This document shows positions 26,162 through 36,027 of a stretch of DNA of 64,000 nucleotides, piece by piece (the first letter of the stretch is position 1; every line of letters begins with the position of its first letter). Under the pieces are notes generated by a model that was not told the origin of the DNA, searched no databases, and saw only the letters and a list, made by a program, of their open reading frames with translations. The position numbers and the translations under genes were made by a program. The DNA is taken from positions 434,001-498,000 of the forward strand of contig NZ_JAFIQT010000001.1 in assembly GCF_017355935.1 (NCBI RefSeq), written 5' to 3'. The DNA is from Telluribacter humicola. Lineage in GTDB: Bacteria > Bacteroidota > Bacteroidia > Cytophagales > Spirosomataceae.

Positions 26162-27604
26162 TTACTTCTGAGCAGTAATCTTTTTTTCGATCTGGCTGGG
26201 AGCGGGTGAAAGATTAGAGGCGTGTTTTTTTACCATCTCCTCTATTTCCTTAATCACCTCCGGGTGTGCATCGGCCAGATTGTACTTCTCCGAAGGGTCA
26301 TGCTGTAAATTATACAGCTGGGGCTTTTCCAGCTTTTCTACCTTGGCCGGATACCCAGCCGGGTTGTTGCTGTAGTAGTACAGCTTGTAGTCACCTTTCC
26401 GGGCGGCAAATAGTTTTGACCCGTGGTAGTAGTACATATCATTGCGTGGATTACCTCCCTGCCCGTGCAGAACGGTAGTCAGGTCGTAGCCATCATACAC
26501 CCGGTCGGTGGGTAGTGTAGCTCCGGCCAGCTTACTGATAGTAGGCAGCAGGTCGAGGGTACTTCCCATACCGGATACTACCGCTGGTTTTACCTTACCG
26601 GGGCCCCAGAAGATAGCCGGTACCCGTACCCCACCTTCGTAGCTGGTTCCCTTGGCACCGTAGAGAAGTCCGGCCGAACCGGCGTGTTCGTTGAATATAG
26701 CCCAGGGACCGTTGTCAGACGTAAAGACCACGTACGTGTTCTTGTCAAGTCCCTGCTGCCGCAAGGTATTCAGAATCTGGCCTACGCTCCAGTCAATTTC
26801 CTCGATAACATCACCGTACAGTCCCCGCTCGCTCTTGCCCAGGAAGTCCTTGGAGGCGAAAAGGGGCACGTGCGGCAGCGAGTGCGCCAGGTACAGGAAG
26901 AAAGGCTTGTTTTTATTCGACTTGATGTACTTAACCGCCTCCTCTGTATAACGTTTGGTAATGGTGTTCTGATCGGCGGGCCGTTCAATTTCCTGTGTAT
27001 TACGCATCAGAGGTACCTGAAAGTATTCAAACTTAGGGTTCAGGAAGGCTGCCTTGTACTCTACGTCATTCACCCGATCCATATCGTTGCTGTACGGAAT
27101 ACCGTAGTAGGAGTCGAAGCCGTGGCTGGTGGGCAGGTACTGGGGCAGGTGGCCCAGGTGCCACTTACCAATGGCGGCCGTACTGTAGCCTCGCCCTTTA
27201 AGTACTTTGGCAATGGTATTCTCACTTTGTGGCAGACCCGCGTCTGAATCCGGGAATAACACCCGACGGGTATCGCTGTACATACCGGTCCGGATCGGAT
27301 AACGGCCCGTCAGCAGGCCAGCCCGCGAAGGAGTACATACGTTGGCGGCTACGTAGAAGTTGGTCCATTTCTGTCCTTCAACGGCCATCCGGTCAATGTT
27401 TGGTGTTTTGATGGAGGGATGGCCGTAGCACCCCAAATCACCATAGCCCTGGTCATCGGTAAAGATGATGATAAAGTTGGGTTTGGCGGAGGTTTTTTGA
27501 GCCGTTGCCTCGTTATACCCGGATATTGATAATAAAAACAGAGTAGCTGCCCAAAGTGAGTACAGCCCCATATTGAACTGTCTGGTAATGCTTACGTAGT
27601 TCAT
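26162..27604 (-). CDS. Secreted sulfatase (arylsulfatase family)
   Basis: The 480-residue sulfatase has a signal peptide ending near NEATAQ, the metal motif FTDDQGYGDLG, and the formylglycine site CTPSR with Cys90. Further active-site segments are GKWHLGH and VFTSDNGPW. The start may be ATG 27604 or ATG 27571, which gives the shorter signal peptide. Sulfatase family S1 is clear; substrate subfamily cannot be assigned by eye. It lies 42 bp after the third sulfatase gene on the same strand, so the two are likely co-transcribed and end at the strong hairpin 26059-26102. Confidence 0.9.
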   Translation of the reverse strand: MNYVSITRQFNMGLYSLWAATLFLLSISGYNEATAQKTSAKPNFIIIFTDDQGYGDLGCYGHPSIKTPNIDRMAVEGQKWTNFYVAANVCTPSRAGLLTGRYPIRTGMYSDTRRVLFPDSDAGLPQSENTIAKVLKGRGYSTAAIGKWHLGHLPQYLPTSHGFDSYYGIPYSNDMDRVNDVEYKAAFLNPKFEYFQVPLMRNTQEIERPADQNTITKRYTEEAVKYIKSNKNKPFFLYLAHSLPHVPLFASKDFLGKSERGLYGDVIEEIDWSVGQILNTLRQQGLDKNTYVVFTSDNGPWAIFNEHAGSAGLLYGAKGTSYEGGVRVPAIFWGPGKVKPAVVSGMGSTLDLLPTISKLAGATLPTDRVYDGYDLTTVLHGQGGNPRNDMYYYHGSKLFAARKGDYKLYYYSNNPAGYPAKVEKLEKPQLYNLQHDPSEKYNLADAHPEVIKEIEEMVKKHASNLSPAPSQIEKKITAQK

Positions 27605-27646
27605 AGTCTTTAATTTTAATAATTAAGGGAAATAATAGTACGGTTT

Positions 27647-29035
27647 TCAGGTACTGGCTGGCTTTTGCCAGGGTACCCGGCCTGCGTTCTGAATATGCAG
27701 CATCAGCAGGCTATTCAGCTTTTTGTAGATTTCGGGGTGTTCTTTAATTACATTTCGGGTCTCCATGGGGTCGTCCTTCAGGTTGTACAGTTCCATGGGT
27801 TGAAAAGGTTTGTTTTTCAGTAGTTTCCAGTCACCCAGCCGTAGCGCATAGCTACACTGACCAGCGTAGTCGGTACCACCTTCCCGGCGGGTAAAGTAGA
27901 GTGGGCGCTCGGCTTCATTCATCTTCTCTCCCAGCAGCGTTTTCTGAAAGCTGCGTCCCTGTATCGGATGAGTACTTTTAACACCGGCTATTTCCAGTAA
28001 GGTGGGATAGATATCCATGGATAAGTTAACCTGGTCAGATACCGTACCGGCCTTTACCTTTCCCGGCCACACAATGCTGGTAGGTACCCGCAGTCCGCCT
28101 TCGTACATGCTCTGCTTGCCGTCACGGGTTGGGCCGTTGTTGGCCAGGCTGGGCAGGTGGCCACCGTTGTCGCTGGTGAAGATAATGATGGTATTGTCGT
28201 ACTGCCCACTCTCTTTCAACGCTTTTATAACCTGCCCAATACCATCGTCCATGTGTTCAATAAAGGCGACCAGCTCAGCTCGCTTTTCTGGCAGGCTGGG
28301 CTCCCGCTGCTTTACTTTATCCAGCCACTCTTTGGGCGGCTTCACCGGAAAGTGCGGCGCGTTGTACGCCAGGTACAGGAAGAAAGGGCGGCTGTCCTTT
28401 GCCTGCTTCCTGACATAATCCACCGACCACTGCGTAAACAGATCCGTAGCGTGCCCCTGCGGGTCAATCGTCTGCCTGTCCTTCCGCATGTAGTTGATGT
28501 CGTGCCGGCGGTGCGTCAGGTAGTCGTCCATCATGTCGCCCAGCCAGCCGTGGAAGTAGTCAAAGCCGTGGTCGTTGGGTAGGTTAGGAGACTCAAGGCC
28601 CAGGTGCCATTTGCCAATAATCGCCGTATGGTAACCCGCTTTTTTGAGCATGGCCGGAAGAAGTTTGGCCTTTGGGTCCAGGTACCCCCAGCTATCCTGC
28701 GGATAAGTGCGGATTACCCCGGGTACGCCTACATAATCCTGATAGCGGCCCGACAGCAGAGCTGCCCGGGTGGGAGAGCATACAGTACTATTGGCGTAAA
28801 AATTATCAAACCGCATTCCCTCCCGCGTGAGCTGATCTATGTTAGGGGTTCGCAGATCTTTGGTGCCGTAGTAGGATACATCATGGTAGCCCTGGTCGTC
28901 GGTCAGGATAACTAAGATATTGGGAGCGGTGGCTTTGGAAGTATCAGTACCTGTATAAAAGGCACAGATTACCGCTACCAAAGCGGTCAGCAATCCGGTT
29001 AAAAAGAGTCTGCTACCTTTGATTCGCTTGTTCAT
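27647..29035 (-). CDS. Secreted sulfatase (arylsulfatase family)
   Basis: The 462-residue S1-type sulfatase has a signal or membrane anchor segment near residues 8-28, the metal motif LTDDQGYHDVS, and the formylglycine site CSPTR with Cys86. GKWHLGLES and IFTSDNGGHLP are the other conserved segments. It differs from its two neighbours enough to suggest a different position of attack on the same sulfated substrate (inference). A terminator hairpin (29062-29102) separates it from the susD end, so it probably has a separate promoter in the roughly 70-bp gap or depends on partial read-through. Confidence 0.9.
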   Translation of the reverse strand: MNKRIKGSRLFLTGLLTALVAVICAFYTGTDTSKATAPNILVILTDDQGYHDVSYYGTKDLRTPNIDQLTREGMRFDNFYANSTVCSPTRAALLSGRYQDYVGVPGVIRTYPQDSWGYLDPKAKLLPAMLKKAGYHTAIIGKWHLGLESPNLPNDHGFDYFHGWLGDMMDDYLTHRRHDINYMRKDRQTIDPQGHATDLFTQWSVDYVRKQAKDSRPFFLYLAYNAPHFPVKPPKEWLDKVKQREPSLPEKRAELVAFIEHMDDGIGQVIKALKESGQYDNTIIIFTSDNGGHLPSLANNGPTRDGKQSMYEGGLRVPTSIVWPGKVKAGTVSDQVNLSMDIYPTLLEIAGVKSTHPIQGRSFQKTLLGEKMNEAERPLYFTRREGGTDYAGQCSYALRLGDWKLLKNKPFQPMELYNLKDDPMETRNVIKEHPEIYKKLNSLLMLHIQNAGRVPWQKPAST

Positions 29036-29061
29036 ATAAGAGCGTAAGCTGTTTAACAGTA

Positions 29062-29102
29062 TAAAGGGGCATTTAGAGGAAAACTCTTCAAATGCCCCTT
29101 TA
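29062..29102 (-). terminator. Terminator after susD
   Basis: TAAAGGGGCATTT pairs with AAATGCCCCTTTA, extended by AGAG/CTCT after a 2-nt bulge. It starts 7 bp after the susD stop in the leftward direction. Confidence 0.75.
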
Positions 29103-29108
29103 CTAGCC

Positions 29109-30518
29109 TTAATAACCCGTATTCTGCTCTAAGTTAGCATTGGCATTGAGTTCAGTGATGGGCAGAGGGAACAGCACGTGGAAAGGCTGCGCATTTTTCC
29201 CTTTGGCTTTGGCATTAGAAATAAATTTCCCGTGGCGGATTAGATCCTCCCGGCGTTTCATCTCCGTGTAGAACTCCCATTCTCTTTCCTGAAGAATCTG
29301 GTCGCGCAGAGCTTCTTTGGTGAAGTTACCCAGGGCCAGTGGTGCGGCTCCCGCTCTGGTCCGAACCTTATTAATCAGGTCAATAGCCTCCTGGGTGGGG
29401 CCATTCAGCTCGTTCAGTGCCTCCGCCCGGGCCAATAGAATATCCGCGTAGCGTACCACCGGAATATCATTGCCCTGTACAGCGCCTGCCGCGTTGGGGT
29501 CAAATTCATATTTGCCTGATAGCGACTGATTAATACCCAACAGCTTGGTGTACTTACCTGATGTGTTGGTATACTCCGTCACTATCAGATTCCTGCGTGT
29601 ATCACCGGCTCCAAATGAGTTGACAAAGTTGTCAAAGAAGTACGAGCGGGCGGCAAAAACCTGCTGGTTAGGCTGGGGCAGGGGGTAGTCGGTAGGGAAC
29701 GTAAGGGCTACCAGGTTGTGGCCAGCCTGGGCCGAGGCCGGAATTACCCACAGCATCTCGGCGTTACCTTCGTTGGCCAGCGCAAACACATCCTTATAAT
29801 TAGGCACCAGGGAGTACTTGTTCAGGTCCATGATCTGCTTGGTGATGTCCGCGGTTTTTTGCCACTGCTTTGTATTCAGGTAGAACTTTGCCAGTAGTCC
29901 CAGGGCCGCTCCTTTGGTCGCTCTGCCAAACTGAGCTTGTGAAAGGGGCAAAACTGCGGCTACTTCCAGAAATTCCTTCTCGAGGAAGGTCTTCATCTCC
30001 TCGTCGGTAACCCGGGGCAATTTAAAATCAGTTAGCGTGGACGTTAAGTACAAGGGGACGGGTCCAAACCAGTCGTACAGTTGATTATAAGCGACGGCAC
30101 GCACAAACCGGGCTTCGGCGTTAAGCTGCTTATCTAAGGCAGAAGCATCCGTGGCGCTGGTATTATCAATCACGATATTGGCATCGCGAATGGCTCCATA
30201 CAGGCTTCCCCAGGCATCGCTAAAGTACTGGTGGTTGCTGTCCCAGGTAAAGTTGGTCAGCGGTGTCAGGAGTGCTTCAATACTGCCACCCTGGTTCCAG
30301 ACTTCCTGCGAAGTGTGGGCCGACAGGAACAGGTAGTTATGACCCCGCATCTGCACATTGCCGTAGGCTGAGGTGAGTACAGCCTGCTTGCCAGTAGTTG
30401 TATTGAGAAAGTTACCAGGGGTCAGTTCAGAATAGACGTTTTCTTCTAATATACTTTCACAGCCAGCGCCTTGTAGGAGTAGTACCAGCAGGAGTGCTTT
30501 TAAGCTATTTCGTTTCAT
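29109..30518 (-). CDS. SusD/RagB-family outer-membrane glycan-binding lipoprotein
   Basis: The 469-residue protein has a lipoprotein signal with lipobox LQGAGC (Cys20). It shows SusD-family features: an N-terminal SusD-like domain (ANIVIDNTSA, AEARFVRAVAYNQLYDWFGPVPLYL), TPR helices, and the C-terminal RagB region ending YADILLARAEALNELNGPT ... REWEFYTEMKRREDLIRHG. SusD caps the SusC channel and binds the incoming substrate. It lies 28 bp after susC. With three sulfatases downstream the likely substrate is a sulfated glycan, but no glycoside hydrolase or lyase is present in the window to define it. Confidence 0.94.
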   Translation of the reverse strand: MKRNSLKALLLVLLLQGAGCESILEENVYSELTPGNFLNTTTGKQAVLTSAYGNVQMRGHNYLFLSAHTSQEVWNQGGSIEALLTPLTNFTWDSNHQYFSDAWGSLYGAIRDANIVIDNTSATDASALDKQLNAEARFVRAVAYNQLYDWFGPVPLYLTSTLTDFKLPRVTDEEMKTFLEKEFLEVAAVLPLSQAQFGRATKGAALGLLAKFYLNTKQWQKTADITKQIMDLNKYSLVPNYKDVFALANEGNAEMLWVIPASAQAGHNLVALTFPTDYPLPQPNQQVFAARSYFFDNFVNSFGAGDTRRNLIVTEYTNTSGKYTKLLGINQSLSGKYEFDPNAAGAVQGNDIPVVRYADILLARAEALNELNGPTQEAIDLINKVRTRAGAAPLALGNFTKEALRDQILQEREWEFYTEMKRREDLIRHGKFISNAKAKGKNAQPFHVLFPLPITELNANANLEQNTGY

Positions 30519-30546
30519 ATAGTATCTGAATTTTACAATGGATCAA

Positions 30547-33500
30547 TTAAAAACCTACATTAACGCCCAGCATCCAGGTACGCGCCAGTGGGTAACCGTT
30601 ATAGTCTACCCGCACGTTGCTCCGGCCGAAGGCATTGGCCTCAGGATCAAAACCTACGTAGTTGGTGAAGGTAGCCAGGTTCTGCCCCACGACGTATATA
30701 CGAGCTGACTGTATGAATTTCAGCCTTTCGACGGGCAGATTATAACCTACTGAGAGGTTACGCAGACGTATGTATGACGCATCCTGTAGGGCCAACGTAC
30801 TTACCTTACCTCCACCGTAGGCCGAGGGCTGTACCCCCGAAGGCCATTTAGCGGTCGGGTTCTCAGGTGTCCAGCGATCGAGTGCCTGCTCTGCAATACG
30901 ATTCCGGCGGGCATTGTTGGGGTACATGCTTTCCAGTACGTTTATATTCAGCATATCAGCCCCCTGCTGTCCTTGGAAGAAGAAGTCCAGCTGGAACCGC
31001 TTATAGGTGATGTTATTGCTGAGACCAAACGTAAAGTCGGGGAAGGGATTGCCTATAATCTGCTGATCCAGAGGCGTGATCTTGTTGTCTCCATTTACAT
31101 CCCTGAATATAGGGTAGCCGGGTTTAGAGCCAGGCTGAGCCGATCCGGCGATGTTATCATCCTGCTGGAAAATTCCCGTTATTTCGTAGCCATAGTAGGA
31201 AAACGCCGGATATCCTACCGTAACGATGGCGGTAGGCCCAATGGATTCGATATTGCCGGTAATGATATTTGTTACATCACCCAGGTCGGTTATTTTGTTT
31301 CGGATAGCGGCGAAGTTCAGGGTGGTACTCCACGAAAACTGACCCTTCTTTACGTTGGTAGAGGTAAGCATTACTTCTACTCCCTTGTTCTGCATCTTAC
31401 CTACGTTTGATAGTATTGAGTTGAAGCCCGTAGCCCGTGGGAGGGGCAGATCAATCAGCATATCCCGTGTATTCTTGATGAAGTAGTCAACGGTAGCGCT
31501 GATACGTCCCTGCAGGATACTGGCGTCAATACCAATGTTGGTCTGCTCGGTTGATTCCCATTTCAGGTCAGGATTGGCTATACGCGAAGGCCTGGTTCCT
31601 ACATTAACCGCATTATTGAATACCGCAGTAGCTCCGGTCGTATAAGTAGTCAGCGACGCGTAGTTGTTGATCTCCTGGTTTCCGGTTAGCCCCCAGCTGG
31701 CCCGTAGTTTCAGGTCGTAGAAGAAGCTTGGTAAAAAGCCTTCTTCGCTCAACCTCCATCCCAAAGCCACCGAAGGGAAGTAGCCGAACTTGTTGTTCTC
31801 TCCAAAGCGGGAGGAACCGTCAGCCCGCAGAGAAGCCGTAAACAGGTACTTATCATTGAGGGTATAGTTGACCCGGCTCAGGTAGGATAGTATGCTGTTG
31901 TCTTCCTGACCGCTAAACAGGTTGTCGTTGTTGGTATCACCCAGGCCCAGGTTATTGGTGGAGAGGGCATCGGAGGGGAAGCCTCTGATAATACCAGAGA
32001 AGGACGTATTGTTAAAGTACTGGTAGGTCACCCCGCCCAGCAGGTTAAGCGTGCTCTTTTCGTTTAGCTGCTTGTTGTAGTTCATGGTATATTCCAATAG
32101 GGCGTTGGAACGCTCCATGGTAGCAATGTTGGCTATACCCTTGGCCGAAAGTCCGTTGAGGGTTTTGGTGGAGTTGAACAGGTCGCGGCGGGAGGTCTGA
32201 CGATCTGAGCCGAAGTTCAGTTTGGCATCCAGTCCGGGCAGGATAGTGTACTTTACGAAGATGCTACCCATAGTGCGGTTGGTGACGCTGCTACTGGTCA
32301 ACCCTTCGATCAGGCTTACCGGGTTGTTGATGGTCAGGTTCTTGGACTGTGAAAACCGGCCGTCCTCTGCAAAGATGGGTTCCGTGGGATCATACAGCAG
32401 GGCGGAGTTAATAGGTCCGGCGTTTTCGTTGTTGTTAACACCATCGATGCTATTAGCGTCTTTAACAAGGCTGGTATTAAGGTTGACGCCGATTACAGCC
32501 CGCTCGCCCAGTTTTCTTTCCAGATTTACACGCGCTATGTACTTCTTTATTCCTGATCGCTTCACGACCCCTTCCTGATTGAAGTAGTTGAGCGAAGAGA
32601 AGAACGTAGTTTTGTCATCCCCGCCGGATACGGATATATTATGACTGTTGAGCGGGGCCCGCTGGTATACCTGATCCTGCCAGTCAGTACCGGCTCCTAT
32701 CTGAGCAATATCAGCATCCGTAAATACCGGTGCTTTGCCTTCGTCCTTCGCCAGGTCATTCATGAATTTGATGTACTGACTGGCGTTGAGTACCTCCATC
32801 TTGTTAGGGACGGTCTGAATACCGGTATTGAAATCGTAGTTGACCCCTATCTTCCCTTTGTTGCCTTTCTTGGTGGTGATCAGGATCACTCCATTGGCAC
32901 CTCTGGACCCGTAGATAGCGGTAGCTGAGGCGTCTTTCAGGATTTCGATGGAAGCAATGTCGTTGGGATTAATGGAGTTCAACGGGTTACGGGGGTTGTT
33001 GTTGGTACCGGTCCCGGCCCCACCGCTGGAGGCCGAGAGTAAAGAGCCATTATCAATAGGTAGTCCGTCAATGACATACAAGGGTTCACTGCCCGCGTTG
33101 AGTGAGTTAGCCCCCCGGATTCGGATAGATACCCCGCCGCCGGGCTCTGAGCTGGTCTGGTTGATCTGGACGCCCGCCGAGCGGCCCAGCATCATCTGAT
33201 CTACGGAGGCGTTGGCACCAGGGTTAAAGTCTTTATCCTTTAAGGATGAAACGGATCCGGTGAGGTCACTCTTCTTTTGGGTACCGTAGCCCACTACTAC
33301 CACCTCTTCCAGCGCCCGTTCGTCGGATTTCATCCGGATATCAAGCACCGACTGATTTCCTACGGGTACTTCCTGGGGAGCGTATCCCACAAAGGAGAAA
33401 ATGAGCGTAGCACCATTATCAGGAACGGCCAGGCCAAATTTACCGTCGGCATCGGTGGTGGTACCGCGCTGGGTTCCTTTGAGCACAACGCTCACACCCG

Positions 33501-34047
33501 GAAGGGCGGCTCCTGCCTCATCGTGAACAGTACCTGAGATATTTCTTTCAGCAACTGCACTGACGTTAGGGGCGTTCAGGTTTCTCCGGTCTGTGGCTAT
33601 GCCTCTTCTGGCGGCACCCTCTATTGACCTGTTGTCGGTTTCGGGGATGGTTTCCTGAAATCGGGCATCGGCCTCAGCCTTGTTTGTCGACTTTCGGTTT
33701 TCGATGATCAGGTAAGAGTTGCTGTTTACCTTTTTGTACTGCAGACCGGATGGCTTTAGTATCCTTTCCAGATTCTTTTCCAGATTCTGACCTTTGATAA
33801 TAGTATTGGGAGGAATGGTGAGACCTTCCACTACTTTTAATTCAAACAGGATATCAACCTGGTACTGGTTCTTTAGCTCATTGAGTGCGTCTTTTAGCTT
33901 AAGGCTATTTGCCTTATTAGCTGTCTGTGACTCTTGCTGTACGTGTCGGGCCATGGCCATGGTTTGGCAGAAACCGGGTTGCTGCCAAAAAGGCAAAGCA
34001 ATCATGATCAGCCCCAGGACTGGGGCCTTGCGTAACGTTTTAGTCAT
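30547..34047 (-). CDS. SusC/RagA-family TonB-dependent transporter with STN signalling domain
   Basis: The 1166-residue protein has a signal peptide (ending PGFCQ), an STN domain (about residues 48-115, LKDALNELKNQYQVDILFE), a carboxypeptidase-D-like regulatory domain (about 168-240, ISGTVHDEAGAALPGVSVVLKG), a plug with the TonB-box-like VVVGYGTQKKSDLTGSVSS, and a C-terminal 22-strand barrel. The extra STN domain is the part that contacts a FecR-type anti-sigma factor. The adjacent fecR and ECF sigma genes upstream therefore form a direct signalling chain from outer membrane to RNA polymerase. SusD follows immediately. Confidence 0.95.
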   Translation of the reverse strand: MTKTLRKAPVLGLIMIALPFWQQPGFCQTMAMARHVQQESQTANKANSLKLKDALNELKNQYQVDILFELKVVEGLTIPPNTIIKGQNLEKNLERILKPSGLQYKKVNSNSYLIIENRKSTNKAEADARFQETIPETDNRSIEGAARRGIATDRRNLNAPNVSAVAERNISGTVHDEAGAALPGVSVVLKGTQRGTTTDADGKFGLAVPDNGATLIFSFVGYAPQEVPVGNQSVLDIRMKSDERALEEVVVVGYGTQKKSDLTGSVSSLKDKDFNPGANASVDQMMLGRSAGVQINQTSSEPGGGVSIRIRGANSLNAGSEPLYVIDGLPIDNGSLLSASSGGAGTGTNNNPRNPLNSINPNDIASIEILKDASATAIYGSRGANGVILITTKKGNKGKIGVNYDFNTGIQTVPNKMEVLNASQYIKFMNDLAKDEGKAPVFTDADIAQIGAGTDWQDQVYQRAPLNSHNISVSGGDDKTTFFSSLNYFNQEGVVKRSGIKKYIARVNLERKLGERAVIGVNLNTSLVKDANSIDGVNNNENAGPINSALLYDPTEPIFAEDGRFSQSKNLTINNPVSLIEGLTSSSVTNRTMGSIFVKYTILPGLDAKLNFGSDRQTSRRDLFNSTKTLNGLSAKGIANIATMERSNALLEYTMNYNKQLNEKSTLNLLGGVTYQYFNNTSFSGIIRGFPSDALSTNNLGLGDTNNDNLFSGQEDNSILSYLSRVNYTLNDKYLFTASLRADGSSRFGENNKFGYFPSVALGWRLSEEGFLPSFFYDLKLRASWGLTGNQEINNYASLTTYTTGATAVFNNAVNVGTRPSRIANPDLKWESTEQTNIGIDASILQGRISATVDYFIKNTRDMLIDLPLPRATGFNSILSNVGKMQNKGVEVMLTSTNVKKGQFSWSTTLNFAAIRNKITDLGDVTNIITGNIESIGPTAIVTVGYPAFSYYGYEITGIFQQDDNIAGSAQPGSKPGYPIFRDVNGDNKITPLDQQIIGNPFPDFTFGLSNNITYKRFQLDFFFQGQQGADMLNINVLESMYPNNARRNRIAEQALDRWTPENPTAKWPSGVQPSAYGGGKVSTLALQDASYIRLRNLSVGYNLPVERLKFIQSARIYVVGQNLATFTNYVGFDPEANAFGRSNVRVDYNGYPLARTWMLGVNVGF

Positions 34048-34079
34048 ATTGATTGGATTGGGTAGTTGTTCTTTGCTAT

Positions 34080-35087
34080 TTACTTATCAGCTAGTTGAAC
34101 GTGATTACCTTGTCTGACTACATCTATATCAAGAAGTTCAGAAATGGATTGTAAAAGCTCATCAATATTATTGGCCTTGAATGACCCCATAATGACTCTT
34201 TCTGACAGAGCCTGTCCTTTTATCTCTACTTCCAGGCCATAGTTTTCCTGTAACAGATAGGCTACTTCTTCAAGCGTAGTTTCCTCAAAAACAAAGCGCT
34301 TTTCCTCCCATTCCGAGCTGGTTTGCGCCTGCTGGGTAGTTTTAAGTTCAACCCGGTTCTTTCGGTCTATGGTTACCAGGTCGCCGGGCTTCATCATGAC
34401 CTCCTTTTGTTTGTTCGCCTCCTGATAGCGGACCTGTACTTTCCCTTTCTTCAGTACTACCTTTGAATTGTGCTGGCGGGCGTACATCGTGAACTCTGTG
34501 CCCAGTACTACTACCTCAAAATCTTTGGGCGTTTTGACTACGAACTTCTGGTGTTCTGCTGTGTGAGTTATCGAAAAGTTCGCTTCACCTACCAGGTATA
34601 CTTCACGGTTGTGCTGACCAAACCCGAAGCGTGGTACCCGAAGAGAGGAGTTTGTATTTAACTTGACGAGGCTGCCGTCAGAGAGGGTAATTGTTTTTAT
34701 CTCACCATAGGCTGTCCGGTAGGTTGTATAGAGTATATTGTCTTTGAACATCCATCCTCCCATACCGAGCAGGATCAGGGTTGTAGCGGCCACTAGCCAT
34801 CGCGACCAGAGCGGACGTGCTACTGTAGGCTCATCAACAGGAGCATCTTCCTCAGTACTTTCAATAGGATGTGGATGGGAAGCTAAATAAGTGGAGAACT
34901 GCTCAAGGATCTGATCAGTGGGAGCTATGTACTGAGGGTACTTGTTTTCCCATTCTTCCAGCCATTCGTAGTACTGTTCTTCGTTGGCTTCTGTTCGTAA
35001 CCAATCTTCGATCATCTCCCGCTGAAGGGGAGACGCTTTACGAGCGAAATGATCAAAAATGAGTTCTTTTGTTATATTCGTTTTCAT
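34080..35087 (-). CDS. FecR-family anti-sigma factor
   Basis: The 335-residue protein has a short cytoplasmic anti-sigma region (about 1-85, with DWLRTEANEEQYYEWLEEWE), one membrane helix near residues 95-115 (RWLVAATTLILLGMGGWMF), a periplasmic FecR domain (TAYGEIKTITLSDGSLVKLNTNSSLRVP) and a C-terminal DUF4974/STN-like domain (TTLEEVAYLLQENYGLEVEI). It would hold the neighbouring ECF sigma factor inactive until the STN domain of the SusC transporter signals substrate binding. It lies 32 bp upstream of susC. Confidence 0.93.
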   Translation of the reverse strand: MKTNITKELIFDHFARKASPLQREMIEDWLRTEANEEQYYEWLEEWENKYPQYIAPTDQILEQFSTYLASHPHPIESTEEDAPVDEPTVARPLWSRWLVAATTLILLGMGGWMFKDNILYTTYRTAYGEIKTITLSDGSLVKLNTNSSLRVPRFGFGQHNREVYLVGEANFSITHTAEHQKFVVKTPKDFEVVVLGTEFTMYARQHNSKVVLKKGKVQVRYQEANKQKEVMMKPGDLVTIDRKNRVELKTTQQAQTSSEWEEKRFVFEETTLEEVAYLLQENYGLEVEIKGQALSERVIMGSFKANNIDELLQSISELLDIDVVRQGNHVQLADK

Positions 35088-35192
35088 TGATTATTCTAGC
35101 TATTTAAACATAAGACACAATTTGTAGACAAGTCCCTTAGTCTTATGATAGTGGAATGTGTGGCTTACAGTAATGGAAGTAGTTTTTAGCAG

Positions 35193-35873
35193 TTAGGCCA
35201 GAAGCAGGAGAAGTACCGATACCATCCAATGGTCTTTTAGCCCCAGTCTTATCGTAGTAAGTGCTTTATGCATATGCACTTCCACAGTCTTGACCGATAT
35301 ACCCAGTTCGTCCGCTATTTCTTTGTACTTGTAACCTTCAAAACGACTCAGCAGAAAAACCTTACGACATTGGGCCGGCAGAGATTCAACACTGGCTTCT
35401 ACGCGGGCAAGTACCTCTTCAAATTGTGTAATGTGATCAGGTCGCTGGCTCCGGGATGACTCCTGGCTTTCAGCCATCTCTATTCCTTCCAGCTTCTGAA
35501 ATTCAAGCCTCAGGTAATTGAAAGCCTCATTTCTGACACACCGGAAGAGATAAAACCGGTAGGAGGTCGTAACTGCCTCGAAGGCTTTGGTTTTCCAGAA
35601 TTTAAAGAAAACTTCACTAACCAGATCTTCGGCTATTTCCTTAGAGTAAACATAACGGACAGCATGGCTGCACAGCGCTTTGTGGTAGCGCCTGAAAAGC
35701 AGTTCACACCCTTTTTGTGGGCATTCCTCAAATGCCTTTCGAATGAAGATCTCTGAATTATTCCAAAGTCTTTTTTCTACTTCACCGTGCTCATTCTGTG
35801 TGTCTTGGACCAGCAACTGCCCGTTCGTGGAAGGAGTAGTCTCGGAAGTTTCTACGGGTACAACTGCTTGCAT
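35193..35873 (-). CDS. ECF RNA polymerase sigma factor (SusCD/FecR-linked type)
   Basis: The 226-residue protein has sigma region 2 ([36 protein letters not shown]) and region 4 ([41 protein letters not shown]). Two features depart from a minimal ECF factor: an N-terminal extension of about 45 polar residues and a hydrophobic tail ([10 protein letters not shown]) at the C-terminus. Such hydrophobic tails recur in Bacteroidota ECF factors, as I recall. It lies 105 bp upstream of fecR on the same strand. It likely directs transcription of the susCD-sulfatase locus. Confidence 0.92.
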   Translation of the reverse strand: MQAVVPVETSETTPSTNGQLLVQDTQNEHGEVEKRLWNNSEIFIRKAFEECPQKGCELLFRRYHKALCSHAVRYVYSKEIAEDLVSEVFFKFWKTKAFEAVTTSYRFYLFRCVRNEAFNYLRLEFQKLEGIEMAESQESSRSQRPDHITQFEEVLARVEASVESLPAQCRKVFLLSRFEGYKYKEIADELGISVKTVEVHMHKALTTIRLGLKDHWMVSVLLLLLA

Positions 35874-36027
35874 AACCTACGCCTGTCTTGTAAATAGATT
35901 CTCTATAAGTAGAGACAACTTCTATAAAAATTACCCTTAGTAGTTTTTAAATATTTCACTAATAATTTTTGCTTTACCAAGTTGGCCTTTATGGTACCTG
36001 ATGAGGTACAGGCTAATGAATATCTTA

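Noticed and set aside
26684-27247. 187-residue plus-strand frame within the sulfatase gene
   Set aside because: It overlaps the sulfatase completely and shows only mirror-frame residues.
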